DNA of 64,000 nucleotides from Verrucomicrobiia bacterium. GTDB taxonomy: Bacteria; Verrucomicrobiota; Verrucomicrobiia; Verrucomicrobiales; Akkermansiaceae. This document shows positions 8,466 to 17,339 of this stretch, in pieces. The translations under genes and the position numbers were made by a program. The notes beneath the pieces were generated by a model, which worked only from the letters and a program-made list of their open reading frames with translations, did not search any database and was not told where the DNA came from. Location: contig JAUIGV010000021.1 in the NCBI GenBank assembly GCA_030432565.1, forward strand, positions 30,578-94,577, read 5' to 3'. Numbering within the stretch: the stretch's first letter is position 1; every line of letters begins with the position of its first letter.

Positions 8466-9679
8466 GTAAACTCGAACCCATCGACAACGGAGTGCGGCGC
8501 TTTCGCCCGGGCTTGATGATGGCGCTTTGCGTCCTCGTTCTGCTCGGCGGCGGATGGGTCATTTTTCAAAGGGTGCAAGACAAGCAGAGCGACACCGGCT
8601 CTACTTCCCCGACCACCAAGACCAGCGGAGAGATCAAAAAAATCCGAGAAGCCCCGGCCCCGCCACCTCCCCCGCCATCGATCCATCCGCTTGCGGGGAA
8701 ACGCCGGGTCTTCCTCGCAGATGGTTGCCTTTATCGCTACCAGGAACTGAGCTTCGCCCGCGATCTGACCGGGCAACATGACTATCCCGGCGCGGTCATC
8801 CGCAAGAAAGACCCTTGTCTCTGGAAATTCGTGGGAGTTCCCGACAAGGAAAATGCCTACCGGATCTTTTGTGCCGACCCCAACTTTCCCGAACTTCACG
8901 GGCACAATCTCACTTACACCCGCTTTCAAGATGATGACGTCCCGCAAGATGACCACCTTCCTTTCGTTACCCTCAGAGACAACGACTACTGCGAATGGCA
9001 GGTTCGCGAAGCAGGGCCCAAGGATCAATACGAGCTCTACTGCCTCAGCGGCAAGGGACCTTTTGAAGATGCCAGCCTTGGCTGGACCGATGCGCAGGAA
9101 GAACTGTCTTCGGAATTAACAACCGCCACTCTCGGAGAAAACGGAACCCCTTCATGGTGGATTCTTCCAGAAGGAAAAAGCCCCGAACTTCCACGCCGGG
9201 CCTCCCACCTGATAGTCATGAAGAGAGGCCGGATTATGTATGAGGATGAGGCCCGGGAGGACTTTGAACAACACGGCCCCAAAATCTTCCGGGCAAAACT
9301 CAAGACTGCCGACGATGAATTCGAACGTCCGGCGGAAGCTCTCAATTACGTTGAATTGGTCAAGGCAATCCGCAATTCCGACCCTGTGATCGGGCACCCC
9401 GATTTCCCTTCCCTCCTGGGGGCAGGTCCGGCCGAGCTTTTGGATGGGACGGCTTCTTTGGAACGCCCGGATTCCATGTTCCCATTCATTATTCCGCTCA
9501 AAGTGGCCCTGCATCCCCATCTCATCCACGAACTCACGATGGAGAATACAAAATTCTGGAAGAACGACTGGGAAACACTTGAGGACTTCCAAAGCCATCT
9601 CGACGAATCCGATTTCGCCGACGGCCGGGTCTACCAAGGCACCCGGTTCACTTACATTTTCGTCTCGTGGGATCCATGA
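8462..9679 (+). CDS. Membrane-anchored protein with beta-trefoil-like repeats, ABC operon
   Basis: The 405-residue protein has one membrane segment at about residues 18-37, then a Pro-rich linker (APAPPPPPPS) that would span to an outer domain. Three successive units share a W-x-[FVI] then Y-[RE]-[IL] pattern: CLWKFVG...AYRIFC, CEWQVRE...QYELYC and SWWILPEG. This is the spacing expected of a beta-trefoil of ricin or fascin type, though I cannot confirm it. The C-terminal half, from about residue 235, is soluble and unrecognised. The gene overlaps its neighbours by 4 bases on both sides. It may bind a carbohydrate or substrate outside the membrane; this is inference. Confidence 0.75.
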   Translation: MSKLEPIDNGVRRFRPGLMMALCVLVLLGGGWVIFQRVQDKQSDTGSTSPTTKTSGEIKKIREAPAPPPPPPSIHPLAGKRRVFLADGCLYRYQELSFARDLTGQHDYPGAVIRKKDPCLWKFVGVPDKENAYRIFCADPNFPELHGHNLTYTRFQDDDVPQDDHLPFVTLRDNDYCEWQVREAGPKDQYELYCLSGKGPFEDASLGWTDAQEELSSELTTATLGENGTPSWWILPEGKSPELPRRASHLIVMKRGRIMYEDEAREDFEQHGPKIFRAKLKTADDEFERPAEALNYVELVKAIRNSDPVIGHPDFPSLLGAGPAELLDGTASLERPDSMFPFIIPLKVALHPHLIHELTMENTKFWKNDWETLEDFQSHLDESDFADGRVYQGTRFTYIFVSWDP

Positions 9680-10902
9680 AACCTCAATTGACCAAGTACT
9701 GGTTCGTAATCTATGTGCTCGCAGCCTTGTTGGTCCTGGGCGGGCTCTTGAACCTCGGAGTTCATCTGGGACCAAGGCTTGAAGCTTGGTTGATGGTAAA
9801 ACTAGTTCCGGAAATCTGGCGCTCCACGATTGACGACCTCATTCACCGCTTTTTCTCTGAGGAACTGCGAGCCTTTCTTGTCACAACCGGGTTCGGACTG
9901 GGAATCATCATCATTGGAATGACTCTCTTTCCCCTGAAGGAAAAGCTCTCTGCCACTTACGAGGAAGAACGTTTTCCGGAAATCGAAAAACAACCTCAAC
10001 CTCCCCTCTGGCGACAAGGGCTGGAGGAAGTCAAACTCGCTTTTCTCTATCTCCTCCTGCAGGGAATGAGCCTCTTTCTTGCCGTTCAGGGTCATGCTTT
10101 TTTGTCCACCTTGGGTGCCGCACTCTCAATCGCCTATCTCGTTGCCGCGATGGCGCTCGACCACTGCTCTCCGTTCTTCCAGCGTCGGGATCGCAAGATT
10201 CATGGCATTATTTGGATCCTCCTGAGGCATGCGCCCTTGCGAACAACTTTGATCGGGCTTCTCTGCATCGGCCCCGTCATTGTTCTCGAGCGCCAACTCC
10301 CCGCCTCGCTTGGCCCAACCGTGGCCATCGCCATTCTTGTCTTTACCGAGGTCCTCGGAATGGCTTGCGCCACTCTTCTCGGGTGTCGTCTCGGGGCTGC
10401 TCTTCTAAAAAAGAAAGACGGCCCCGCCGGCCAGCCACCCCCGGCGTTGTGGACTCTTTCCTATCGAACCACTGTTTTAATTCTCACTATTTGGCTGGGG
10501 GTATTCTTCAGCTGGTGGGGAAACGGAATTTACACCCACTACCACTTCATGAAGTGCCAATACCGGCCTTTGTGGAAAGAAACTGACTTCAAGGTCCGGG
10601 AAACCAAGGCCCTCATCACCCTTCCGGTACAGGTTCACAATAAATCATGCGGACCGCTGGACCCTACCGAGCTTGAGATTGAAGTTCAGGGAAAAGGAAT
10701 CCTGGCCGGAGGCGTCAAACTGACCGGACCACTCATTCAGGCCGGCGAGACCTCAAACATCATGCTCAACTTTGAAGCAGAGCTTACCGAGGCGGCCCTT
10801 TTGGACCTCCCAAGCTTCCTCGAAGCAGAATATAGCGCCCATTTAAAATTCGAACCCCCTCTTTCGAAACCGGTCCTGCTGAAAATCTTCCCTCAAAACT
10901 AG
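9676..10902 (+). CDS. Polytopic membrane protein with C-terminal Ig-like domain, ABC operon
   Basis: I chose the ATG at 9676 because it gives the same ATGA overlap seen at the other junctions of this operon; a start at 9667 would add three residues. The 408-residue protein has about seven hydrophobic segments in residues 8-285. A soluble beta-rich domain of about 120 residues then has a CARDB-like look: VQVHNKSCGPLDPTELEIEV and LIQAGETSNIMLNFEAEL. I do not recognise a family. As the last gene of the operon it may be a membrane component working with the ATPase/permease at 6795. It converges with the SHD1 gene, 5 bp between stops. Confidence 0.75.
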   Translation: MKPQLTKYWFVIYVLAALLVLGGLLNLGVHLGPRLEAWLMVKLVPEIWRSTIDDLIHRFFSEELRAFLVTTGFGLGIIIIGMTLFPLKEKLSATYEEERFPEIEKQPQPPLWRQGLEEVKLAFLYLLLQGMSLFLAVQGHAFLSTLGAALSIAYLVAAMALDHCSPFFQRRDRKIHGIIWILLRHAPLRTTLIGLLCIGPVIVLERQLPASLGPTVAIAILVFTEVLGMACATLLGCRLGAALLKKKDGPAGQPPPALWTLSYRTTVLILTIWLGVFFSWWGNGIYTHYHFMKCQYRPLWKETDFKVRETKALITLPVQVHNKSCGPLDPTELEIEVQGKGILAGGVKLTGPLIQAGETSNIMLNFEAELTEAALLDLPSFLEAEYSAHLKFEPPLSKPVLLKIFPQN

Positions 10903-10907
10903 TCCGG

Positions 10908-11435
10908 CTATTTGATCTGAAGTCCGGTTTTCTTGAGCGCAGTTTCGCGATCGACCAGGAAGCCGCCATGATAACCAGAGACGGAATAGCCCTTGTAAAC
11001 CGTAACCTCAAAATCAAGAGTTTTGCCCGCCTTCACCTTCTTCTTGATGGTTTTCGTGGGAGTTTTCACGACAACCGATAGCTCGTGTGTCCCCGCATCA
11101 GCATGGACCTTCACGACCCTCTCTCCGCCCTTCTTGGTCACCTTATTGGTCAAGGAAATGGCATCATCGGGCTCCACCCATCGGTTGGCGATCTTCTGGT
11201 CCGCCGCGATGAGCCTTTCGATCACCAACCAAACATGCCCCCCGTCCTCCTTAAGGATCTCAATTTTAGAACCATCACGATGCTTATCGGTGATCGCACC
11301 CTTGAGGGTCCGCTTGGTCTCCTGATCGGTCCAGGTACGTGAGTATTTTTTAAGCTGACGGAGCTCAGCCTCACTGCCACCACCTTGCGAGATCGTCAGC
11401 ATCAGCAGCAAAAAACATAGCTTTGGAATGGCCAT
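10908..11435 (-). CDS. Secreted SHD1-domain protein
   Basis: The 175-residue protein starts at 11435 (MAIPKLCFLLLML), giving a good signal peptide; the frame extends five codons further. Residues 31-90 carry the SLA1 homology domain 1 pattern: RTWTDQETKRTLKGAI, DGSKIEILKEDG and ERLIAADQKIANRW. In planctomycetes and verrucomicrobia this small beta domain is common on exported proteins and its ligand is unknown. The C-terminal half is basic and beta-rich (TPTKTIKKKVKAGKTLDFEV). No catalytic residues are visible. Confidence 0.75.
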   Translation of the reverse strand: MAIPKLCFLLLMLTISQGGGSEAELRQLKKYSRTWTDQETKRTLKGAITDKHRDGSKIEILKEDGGHVWLVIERLIAADQKIANRWVEPDDAISLTNKVTKKGGERVVKVHADAGTHELSVVVKTPTKTIKKKVKAGKTLDFEVTVYKGYSVSGYHGGFLVDRETALKKTGLQIK

Positions 11436-11573
11436 TCCCTGATCTAACAAGCCAAATTCGGAGTGTCAAAGCGTTTGCAAGTGACCGTCGAACAGGTCTG
11501 ATCCAATGCACTCATCCTGCCATTCACAAAAAATTTTCTTTTGCCACGCGAAATCCGATTTTAGCGTTCGACC

Positions 11574-11984
11574 ATGTCCAGCGGAATTAGCGTCGTTTGC
11601 GAGCCCGAGATTGAAGATCTTGAAGGCTATTTTGAGGAATTGGCAGCAGTCTATGAAGAACTGGCGGCTCTCCTGAAAGACGAAGGAGTGGATATCCTCC
11701 CCTATCTTTTTTGCCCTGACAGTGATCTCTCCGACGAGGAGGCGGACGCGGCCGGATACACAAAGGAAGACAAAGCCATTATGAAGATCATCGTGACCGA
11801 GGATTTCCATGACGCCGACGAGGTTTACGATGACATCAACACCGCTGCGGATCTGGTTCGCGCGATGGATGACGATCTTTTTGAGAATGGAAAAAAAGCC
11901 CTCCTCGACGATCTCGAAGGACTTGCTGAGACCCTGGAAATCCCGGTCGAGGAAAAAGTCACCGTCCAACTTCTCCGGGGATAA
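11574..11984 (+). CDS. Small acidic protein of unknown function
   Basis: The 136-residue protein is strongly acidic, with many Asp/Glu and few Lys/Arg, and predicted mostly helical: LEGYFEELAAVYEELAALLKDEG, LVRAMDDDLFENGKKALLDDLEGLAETLEIP. It has no signal peptide or membrane segment, so it is cytoplasmic. I do not recognise a family. It stands alone, followed by a strong terminator, and is divergent from the SHD1 gene. The clean codon usage and terminator support it as a real gene. Confidence 0.7.
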   Translation: MSSGISVVCEPEIEDLEGYFEELAAVYEELAALLKDEGVDILPYLFCPDSDLSDEEADAAGYTKEDKAIMKIIVTEDFHDADEVYDDINTAADLVRAMDDDLFENGKKALLDDLEGLAETLEIPVEEKVTVQLLRG

Positions 11985-12012
11985 ATCCGACTTCGGAAAC
12001 AGTTCAAAAATA

Positions 12013-12050
12013 AAAGCCGGGCAGAGTCTACTCCGTCCGGCTTTCTTTTT
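12013..12050. terminator. Bidirectional intrinsic terminator
   Basis: An 8-bp stem, AAAGCCGG with CCGGCTTT (12013-12020 and 12037-12044), continues through a partly paired inner stem to a TCTA loop and is followed by TTTCTTTTT. It lies between two convergent genes (11574 and 12071), and the A-rich left flank lets it serve the other strand as well. Confidence 0.85.
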
Positions 12051-12070
12051 GGATGCCGAATCACCCTCCT

Positions 12071-12649
12071 CTAAAAACGAAATCCAATTGAGAGATCGTA
12101 AGCGGTGGTGTCCTCAGTCAGGAACTGGTCATCCAAAAGCGAAAAGTCCTCCCTCCAGAGATGCCTGACACCAATCTGCGCGACGAAACTTTGACCAATC
12201 CTGGCCCGGAAACCAACGAAGGCCTGACCAACAAAATTGGTATCGGAATCGATCGAAAAATCAAAGCGGTCATCCAAACTGACATACTCGATTCCGGCTC
12301 CGGCTCCTGCGTAAAAGGAAACCGCGCTGCTTAACTTGGCTTCCAGTTCGTAGTTCAGCGTAAAGTTGGAAAAATCGATATCACCATCTTCAAAAAAGGT
12401 CCGCCCGCCACGCCCCACGAATTCGAGTTCGGCATCATCGGAATGTCCCAGAAACTCGAAAAACAAGTTGTGGGCGAAGGCATCGTCCTCATAAACCGTT
12501 CCCCGTAGTTGCAGAAAGCCATAAGCCTGACCGGGACTTTCCATATATCCTCCGCCAAGCATGATTCCACCATTGATTCCGGCGAACTGGGCCTGAGAGG
12601 CGGAGGTGAGTCCCACGATTCCCATCATTGTCATCAGTGTCTTTTTCAT
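12071..12649 (-). CDS. Small outer-membrane beta-barrel protein
   Basis: The 192-residue protein has a cleavable signal peptide ending SASQAQ near residue 20. The mature part alternates hydrophobic and polar residues in strands with aromatic girdles. Gly-rich turns such as FYAGAGAGIEYVSLDDRFDFS are present and the last strand ends YDLSIGFRF, with the C-terminal Phe typical of outer-membrane barrels. It matches the OmpA-like/opacity type of eight-stranded barrel in size. No enzyme motif is visible. It is followed upstream on the same strand by a lipoprotein gene (18 bp), suggesting an envelope operon. Confidence 0.75.
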   Translation of the reverse strand: MKKTLMTMMGIVGLTSASQAQFAGINGGIMLGGGYMESPGQAYGFLQLRGTVYEDDAFAHNLFFEFLGHSDDAELEFVGRGGRTFFEDGDIDFSNFTLNYELEAKLSSAVSFYAGAGAGIEYVSLDDRFDFSIDSDTNFVGQAFVGFRARIGQSFVAQIGVRHLWREDFSLLDDQFLTEDTTAYDLSIGFRF

Positions 12650-12667
12650 AATTCTTTAACAGTTGGT

Positions 12668-13252
12668 TTAGTTTTTTATTTTGTACGAAGATGATCGTAC
12701 CGAAGTCGGTCTTGACGATCCTCCGCCACGATATCCACCGCGCCTCCAGGGGCCCCATCCACCACCCCACCACCCGCGATTCACCCCAACGCCAACGCCA
12801 ACCACGGGAGCAACCACTCCGCCGTTGGCATTCGGTGGCTGAACATCCGCAGGCAGCAGCTCCTTGTAGCGATCACGATAGGACTTCGAAGCGTCTTTCA
12901 CAGTATAAATGGTGAAACCGGACTGACTGGCCACATTGGGAATCAGCGCTCCTTTCTCGGCGTAAATCTTGCTCCGATTGACTCCTTTTTTGAAGCCCAC
13001 GAGTGCTCCACCGGCCTCGACGAAGTAGCGATTTCTGGAGCTGTATAAAACCTCCAGGGTACTACCGTTTGGAATGAAGACATCACTGTCCACAACGGTT
13101 TTGTTGACCGTTCGTCCCGGAGGAGCTTTCAAATCGGCACCAACTGTTCGCGAGCCGGAGCAACTTGCAAGAAACAAAGCCGGGGCCGCAAAGAAGAGGA
13201 AACGCGCAACACGCACGTAGATTGAAACGGGGGAGCCAGGTTTTTTATTCAT
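12668..13252 (-). CDS. Lipoprotein with Gly/Trp/Arg-rich tail
   Basis: The 194-residue protein has an N-terminal signal with lipobox LASC around residue 30, so it should be lipid-anchored. The middle part is beta-rich (VDSDVFIPNGSTLEVLY, YFVEAGGALVGFKKG) with no recognised family. Residues 140-185 are low complexity, rich in Gly, Trp, Arg and Ser (GWWGGGWGPWRRGGYRGGG), which would be flexible and surface-exposed. It is probably co-transcribed with the barrel gene just downstream. The role is unknown. Confidence 0.7.
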   Translation of the reverse strand: MNKKPGSPVSIYVRVARFLFFAAPALFLASCSGSRTVGADLKAPPGRTVNKTVVDSDVFIPNGSTLEVLYSSRNRYFVEAGGALVGFKKGVNRSKIYAEKGALIPNVASQSGFTIYTVKDASKSYRDRYKELLPADVQPPNANGGVVAPVVGVGVGVNRGWWGGGWGPWRRGGYRGGGSSRPTSVRSSSYKIKN

Positions 13253-13291
13253 GGGTAGGGAAACTTTCGCCAGACTCTCCCATGCTCCATG

Positions 13292-13933
13292 TTAGAGGCA
13301 AGCCAGAATCGCCGACGGTTCAGTATAGTCATCAAACCGGAGAGCAGTTTCAATCACCGGCCCGATCCCGACCAACTTCCACCCCAGATTACTCGTCGCT
13401 TCGACATCCCAGGGGGCATCCCCAAAGTAAATCACTTCGGTAAACCGTGCCTGATGGGCACGGGCCGCACGATCGAGAGCCTGAAGCATAATATGCTCAC
13501 GAACCACCGCATCCGAGGAACTCGCAAGAGGCAGGCCTGCGATATCAAAACCCGCCGTCTCCAGCTTGTAGCGCGCGGAAGCTTCGTGCGCCCCGGTGGC
13601 AAAAGCCACAGCATGATCCGGAGATTCCACCAGAGAGTTCACAAACTCGATGGCGCCCGGAATGGCCTGAAATAACGACCTTGGTTGTTCCCGGAGGCCT
13701 TTCACAAGGTGCTCGTGAAAGGCCTTGGTGAGTGCTCCGCTCATTGGCCGGTCGCAGTAACGCTGGGAAATTTCCTGGGCTACTCCACTGTCGGTGACGA
13801 ACTGGTATTGGGACCAGTCGGTTTCAAAATCTTCCACACCCAGAACTTCCCGCACGGCCCGAATGAAACACTCGGAATCGACCGCATTGGTCTGCGTAAG
13901 AGTGCCGTCGATATCAAAGATCACGACTTTCAT
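13292..13933 (-). CDS. HAD-family phosphatase (phosphoglycolate-phosphatase-like)
   Basis: The 213-residue protein begins with HAD motif I, FDIDGTLTQTN, with the nucleophile Asp and the acid/base Asp two residues on. A helical cap follows, then motif II VAFATGAHE and motif IV FGDAPWDVEAT with the metal-binding Asp. This layout fits small-molecule phosphatases of the phosphoglycolate phosphatase or beta-phosphoglucomutase group; the substrate cannot be assigned. Its start codon overlaps by one base (TGATG) the stop of the von Willebrand A gene, so the two are translationally coupled. Confidence 0.85.
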   Translation of the reverse strand: MKVVIFDIDGTLTQTNAVDSECFIRAVREVLGVEDFETDWSQYQFVTDSGVAQEISQRYCDRPMSGALTKAFHEHLVKGLREQPRSLFQAIPGAIEFVNSLVESPDHAVAFATGAHEASARYKLETAGFDIAGLPLASSSDAVVREHIMLQALDRAARAHQARFTEVIYFGDAPWDVEATSNLGWKLVGIGPVIETALRFDDYTEPSAILACL

Positions 13934-15009
13934 CAGTCATAATCGGAACTCGTCATGTCTTCCGCAGAACTGCCGACAAGGCGCTTGCCCTTGTAGATCA
14001 TCGAGAACTTGCCACCGGTTTCCTCGGCGATCATGAGGAGCTGCCCGGCAGGAGTCCCCGGGAGCTCAAAGGCGATGGTATCGATTGGGATCCCCTCGGG
14101 ATTGAGTTCCTCCATCTTTTCAAGAACATAATCCGCATCGGTCGGCTCTCCGTCGGAAAGAAGGTATACGATATTTGGGTTGGGGGTCATGGAGAAAGCC
14201 ATCTTAAGAGGAGGATACCAATTGGTTCCACCTTGGGCCGGCATTTTTTGGATCGCGTCCACGACGACTCCCTTGAGGCGCTCCGAGGCAGGATACCAGT
14301 TCACGTCAGGGACTTTTCCATTTCCACGGAACCCTTTCATGTAGTGGTTCGGGCCTTCGGTATCGATGGTCCAACCGGTGGTTGAGAAGAAAATCACGGA
14401 GACGTTCATGCTGGCTGGAAGAGCATTGATGGAGCGCACCAGCTCCTTCTTGAGAGCCTGGATTCGCGTTCCACCCCCGCCCTCGGCGTCCGACTCCATG
14501 GAGCCCGAAAAATCGACGATAAAAACGACGTTCCTTCCCTTTCGGCGACTGCCAAAAAAGGTCGCTCCACCGCCGCCATCGCCATCACCTTCACCGGTTC
14601 CAAATCCGGGACCAAAGTCTTCTTCCATGCCAAACATGCTGTCGGGATTTGCGGTCACCGGAATGGGGACAGCCACCGGAGATTGCGACTGCGACGCAAT
14701 GACCTTGGCCATCGATGAACTCGCCCCCGGAGGTTTCGGCTGGGCGTTGTTCGTCAATTCCTTCATCCTGACCGGCGGTTCCTCCTCCGGGGTGGCGGCC
14801 TGATAGGTCACGATCTGGGGGATATTCTTGGTGGTGGGAATCATCGCGATGAGCCACAGAATCGCGATCACCACTCCAAATCCGAGAAGACCGGTCACTG
14901 CCGATTGAATACTCTCCTGCCGGCGCTGGCGCTCCACAGCCATCTTGACGGCATGGCTATTCGCCGCCAATTGCGCGGTATCAGTCTCGGTCACATAAAT
15001 GTCGCTCAT
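13933..15009 (-). CDS. Membrane-anchored von Willebrand factor A protein
   Basis: The 358-residue protein has a cytoplasmic N-terminus and one membrane helix at about residues 40-60. A Pro/Gly-rich linker with acidic and glycine runs follows, then a vWA domain. The metal site (MIDAS) is complete: DFSGS at about residue 164, the Thr in GGTNWYPPL, and Asp in LLSDGEPTD. Such domains bind partner proteins through a divalent cation. The topology resembles BatA-like or TadG-like surface vWA proteins, but no further domain decides between them. It forms an operon with the downstream HAD phosphatase. Confidence 0.85.
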   Translation of the reverse strand: MSDIYVTETDTAQLAANSHAVKMAVERQRRQESIQSAVTGLLGFGVVIAILWLIAMIPTTKNIPQIVTYQAATPEEEPPVRMKELTNNAQPKPPGASSSMAKVIASQSQSPVAVPIPVTANPDSMFGMEEDFGPGFGTGEGDGDGGGGATFFGSRRKGRNVVFIVDFSGSMESDAEGGGGTRIQALKKELVRSINALPASMNVSVIFFSTTGWTIDTEGPNHYMKGFRGNGKVPDVNWYPASERLKGVVVDAIQKMPAQGGTNWYPPLKMAFSMTPNPNIVYLLSDGEPTDADYVLEKMEELNPEGIPIDTIAFELPGTPAGQLLMIAEETGGKFSMIYKGKRLVGSSAEDMTSSDYD

Positions 15010-15081
15010 GATCTTGGCCTCATTCTAATAAAGGTAGAACGCACTGGCGAGGAGATTCCATAGCGCAAATCTTGCAATCAG

Positions 15082-15120
15082 AAAAAAAACGCCCCGCCGG
15101 AAAAAACCGGCAGAGCGTTT
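15082..15120 (-). terminator. Intrinsic terminator of the 15144 gene
   Basis: Read on the minus strand, the arms AAACGCTCTGCCGG and CCGGCGGGGCGTTT (15107-15120 and 15087-15100) pair with a two-base internal mismatch and a T6 loop, followed by a run of eight T. It lies 24 bp after the stop of the secreted-protein gene. Confidence 0.85.
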
Positions 15121-15143
15121 AAGAAACGGTTCCTTAAATCGAT

Positions 15144-17339
15144 TTACTTCAAGTTGAAGTGAATCGAAGTCCTGGCTTCTCCATTCTCCATGCGGGTGTG
15201 AGCCGTCATGTCCTTGAACTGGGCAAAGGCTGCGAGAAACTTCTGAATCAGTGGAAGGTTCTCGTTAAAGTCGTCGCGCATGTATTCGTTCTCAAAGATC
15301 TCCTCCGAGTTCTCCTTCAGGAGCTTGACCCAATACTCGGCCATTTCGTGAGCGGCCGAGAAATCAATGCGGGTGTAGCTTCCCTTGCGAACAGGGACGT
15401 CGCCGCCGGCCACGAGCTTCTTGTCGAGCTCGGCGATGAACTTCTGGGACGTTGAGAAATAGAAGTGCTTGTCGGACATTCCAACCACCGGACGGGCGTC
15501 CTTGGTCGAGAACTGGATTGCCGTGCTGTAGTAGGTGACACCATCTTTCGTGTTGTCATCGAACTCCTGCATCGGAATTTCAGTCCCCTGGACTTCCTTA
15601 ACCGTCTTGAGAATATTGCTGATGGAGCCCTCAATTTTCTTCCAGGCGGTCGACATTTTCTCACGATCAGTCACGGGAGTTACATAAGCAATGCGAGGAA
15701 TCAACCCCTTCTCGATGATCGCTCCGGGAACCTCCGGGACGCGGGGTAGAGTTCCCTTGGTATCGATGATCAAAGCTCCTTCGTCACCGGTTCCCTGGGC
15801 CCAGTCGGTCGTCAGGGCAGTCCAGATATTCTTAAGGTCTCCGGCGGCCATTTCGTCGAACATCTTAAAGCCTTCGCGGAAGTCCCGGAAGTCGCCATCA
15901 TCGATCTCCATTTCGGCCACCCGCGATGCCATCAAATAAGTGGCCTGACCGAGCGAATCCATCATATCATGCACCTTTCCGGTGAACTCGGGATTCGAGC
16001 GGCTGTTGCTGAAGAAAACAACGCCATCCATGTCACCAAGTCCCGCAAAGCTGTGGGCGGTCTCGGTATCGATCGAAGGAAGATTGCTTCCGCCGTGGCT
16101 TTCAATCTTGAAGCCATCTTCGATGAAGGCCACCGAACCGGTTCGGCTGAAATCAAACATATCAAAGATTTTGTCCTCAACTCTGGCCACGTGACCGAGA
16201 AGAGCCTGAATGTCGCGGGTGTCACCAAAAACCTCTGCCTCGGCGAGTCCGGCCTTCAACCCCTTGGCCATCGATGAGAGAACTTCGTTTGCTCCTCCGA
16301 TGGTTTTCATCGCTTCCTCCTCGCCAAACACCAGCATGCGGATGTCCTTGTCGATGTAATCATTGAGGAAATCCATCCCTTCATTCGCCAAGAGCGAATC
16401 CTCGGGCTTGGCCGGGAATTTCAGTCCATCAAGGGAATCGCCAAGATAGACAACGATGTAGCTGCCCTTCACCCCGATCGCGATGTTGAGGTTCTTCTTG
16501 GCCACAGCGGCCAAGACCCGGTCAACCATGGCACGGGATCCGAAGAATTCGGTCATCTCTTGCTTGGTGTCCTCATCGGCCAAGGCGGCCAACTTCTTGC
16601 CGCTAATGGTCATCCCGTTCAAAGCAACGCCATCCTTCTCCATTTCGATTTCGTCAAAAGGAGCTTCTTCTCCGAGGTCAAAGAGCGAAAGGATTCCACC
16701 GATCATCATCTCGGAAATTTGGGTGCGCATCTCCTCGTCGCTCACCTTGAAACCAATCGTTACGGGAGGCATCTTGGACTTCTCAAAAATTGGAACTCCG
16801 GCTTCCGGATCGCCCAAAATAGAACTAAACATCGACATTGCGATGCCCTGCATCTCATCGGGATTGGCATCATCATCCATGGTCAGGGCTGCCATCTTCA
16901 CCATCATTTTCATTTGATGGAAGGAAGACGAACTGTTGATGGCTTGGAGGTTTACCGCCTGATCACCGGCCGTATCGCCAAAGGCGGCAAAGATCTCCTC
17001 TCCAATCACGGCCTTTAAAATCTGAAAATCCTGATCCTCTTCAAGCTCTCCAAGATCTTCACCCTGATCGGCCATCATCTGGACCATGACCTTGCCCAGA
17101 TCGGTCTTTAAAAGGCGCTGATACATGTCATATCCTCCAAGAATCGAGAAATAACCCTCGCTGTTCTTGGGGACATGAGCCGCAAAGCCCAGCTTTTTGA
17201 TAACGGCCTCGGGAGTCACTTTGGCCGTTGAAGTTGATTCGGTCTCATTTTGGATCAAATGAGTCGCCGGCTCTCCCCGGGAAGGAAGGATGAGTAGACC
17301 TCCCGCAATCACAGGGAGGAGTGTTGTGTTTAGTTTCAT
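15144..17339 (-). CDS. Large secreted protein of unknown function
   Basis: The 731-residue protein has a signal peptide (MKLNTTLLPVIAGGLLILPSRG). The mature part is soluble and mixed alpha/beta, with repeated amphipathic helices and strands that look like two similar halves, but no enzymatic motif. Segments such as VPKNSEGYFSILGGYDMYQRL, FAAFGDTAGDQAV and VYLGDSLDGLKFP resemble the uncharacterised large secreted proteins common in this phylum. I cannot assign a family. A terminator follows it, and a TATAAT-like element lies upstream. Confidence 0.8.
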   Translation of the reverse strand: MKLNTTLLPVIAGGLLILPSRGEPATHLIQNETESTSTAKVTPEAVIKKLGFAAHVPKNSEGYFSILGGYDMYQRLLKTDLGKVMVQMMADQGEDLGELEEDQDFQILKAVIGEEIFAAFGDTAGDQAVNLQAINSSSSFHQMKMMVKMAALTMDDDANPDEMQGIAMSMFSSILGDPEAGVPIFEKSKMPPVTIGFKVSDEEMRTQISEMMIGGILSLFDLGEEAPFDEIEMEKDGVALNGMTISGKKLAALADEDTKQEMTEFFGSRAMVDRVLAAVAKKNLNIAIGVKGSYIVVYLGDSLDGLKFPAKPEDSLLANEGMDFLNDYIDKDIRMLVFGEEEAMKTIGGANEVLSSMAKGLKAGLAEAEVFGDTRDIQALLGHVARVEDKIFDMFDFSRTGSVAFIEDGFKIESHGGSNLPSIDTETAHSFAGLGDMDGVVFFSNSRSNPEFTGKVHDMMDSLGQATYLMASRVAEMEIDDGDFRDFREGFKMFDEMAAGDLKNIWTALTTDWAQGTGDEGALIIDTKGTLPRVPEVPGAIIEKGLIPRIAYVTPVTDREKMSTAWKKIEGSISNILKTVKEVQGTEIPMQEFDDNTKDGVTYYSTAIQFSTKDARPVVGMSDKHFYFSTSQKFIAELDKKLVAGGDVPVRKGSYTRIDFSAAHEMAEYWVKLLKENSEEIFENEYMRDDFNENLPLIQKFLAAFAQFKDMTAHTRMENGEARTSIHFNLK

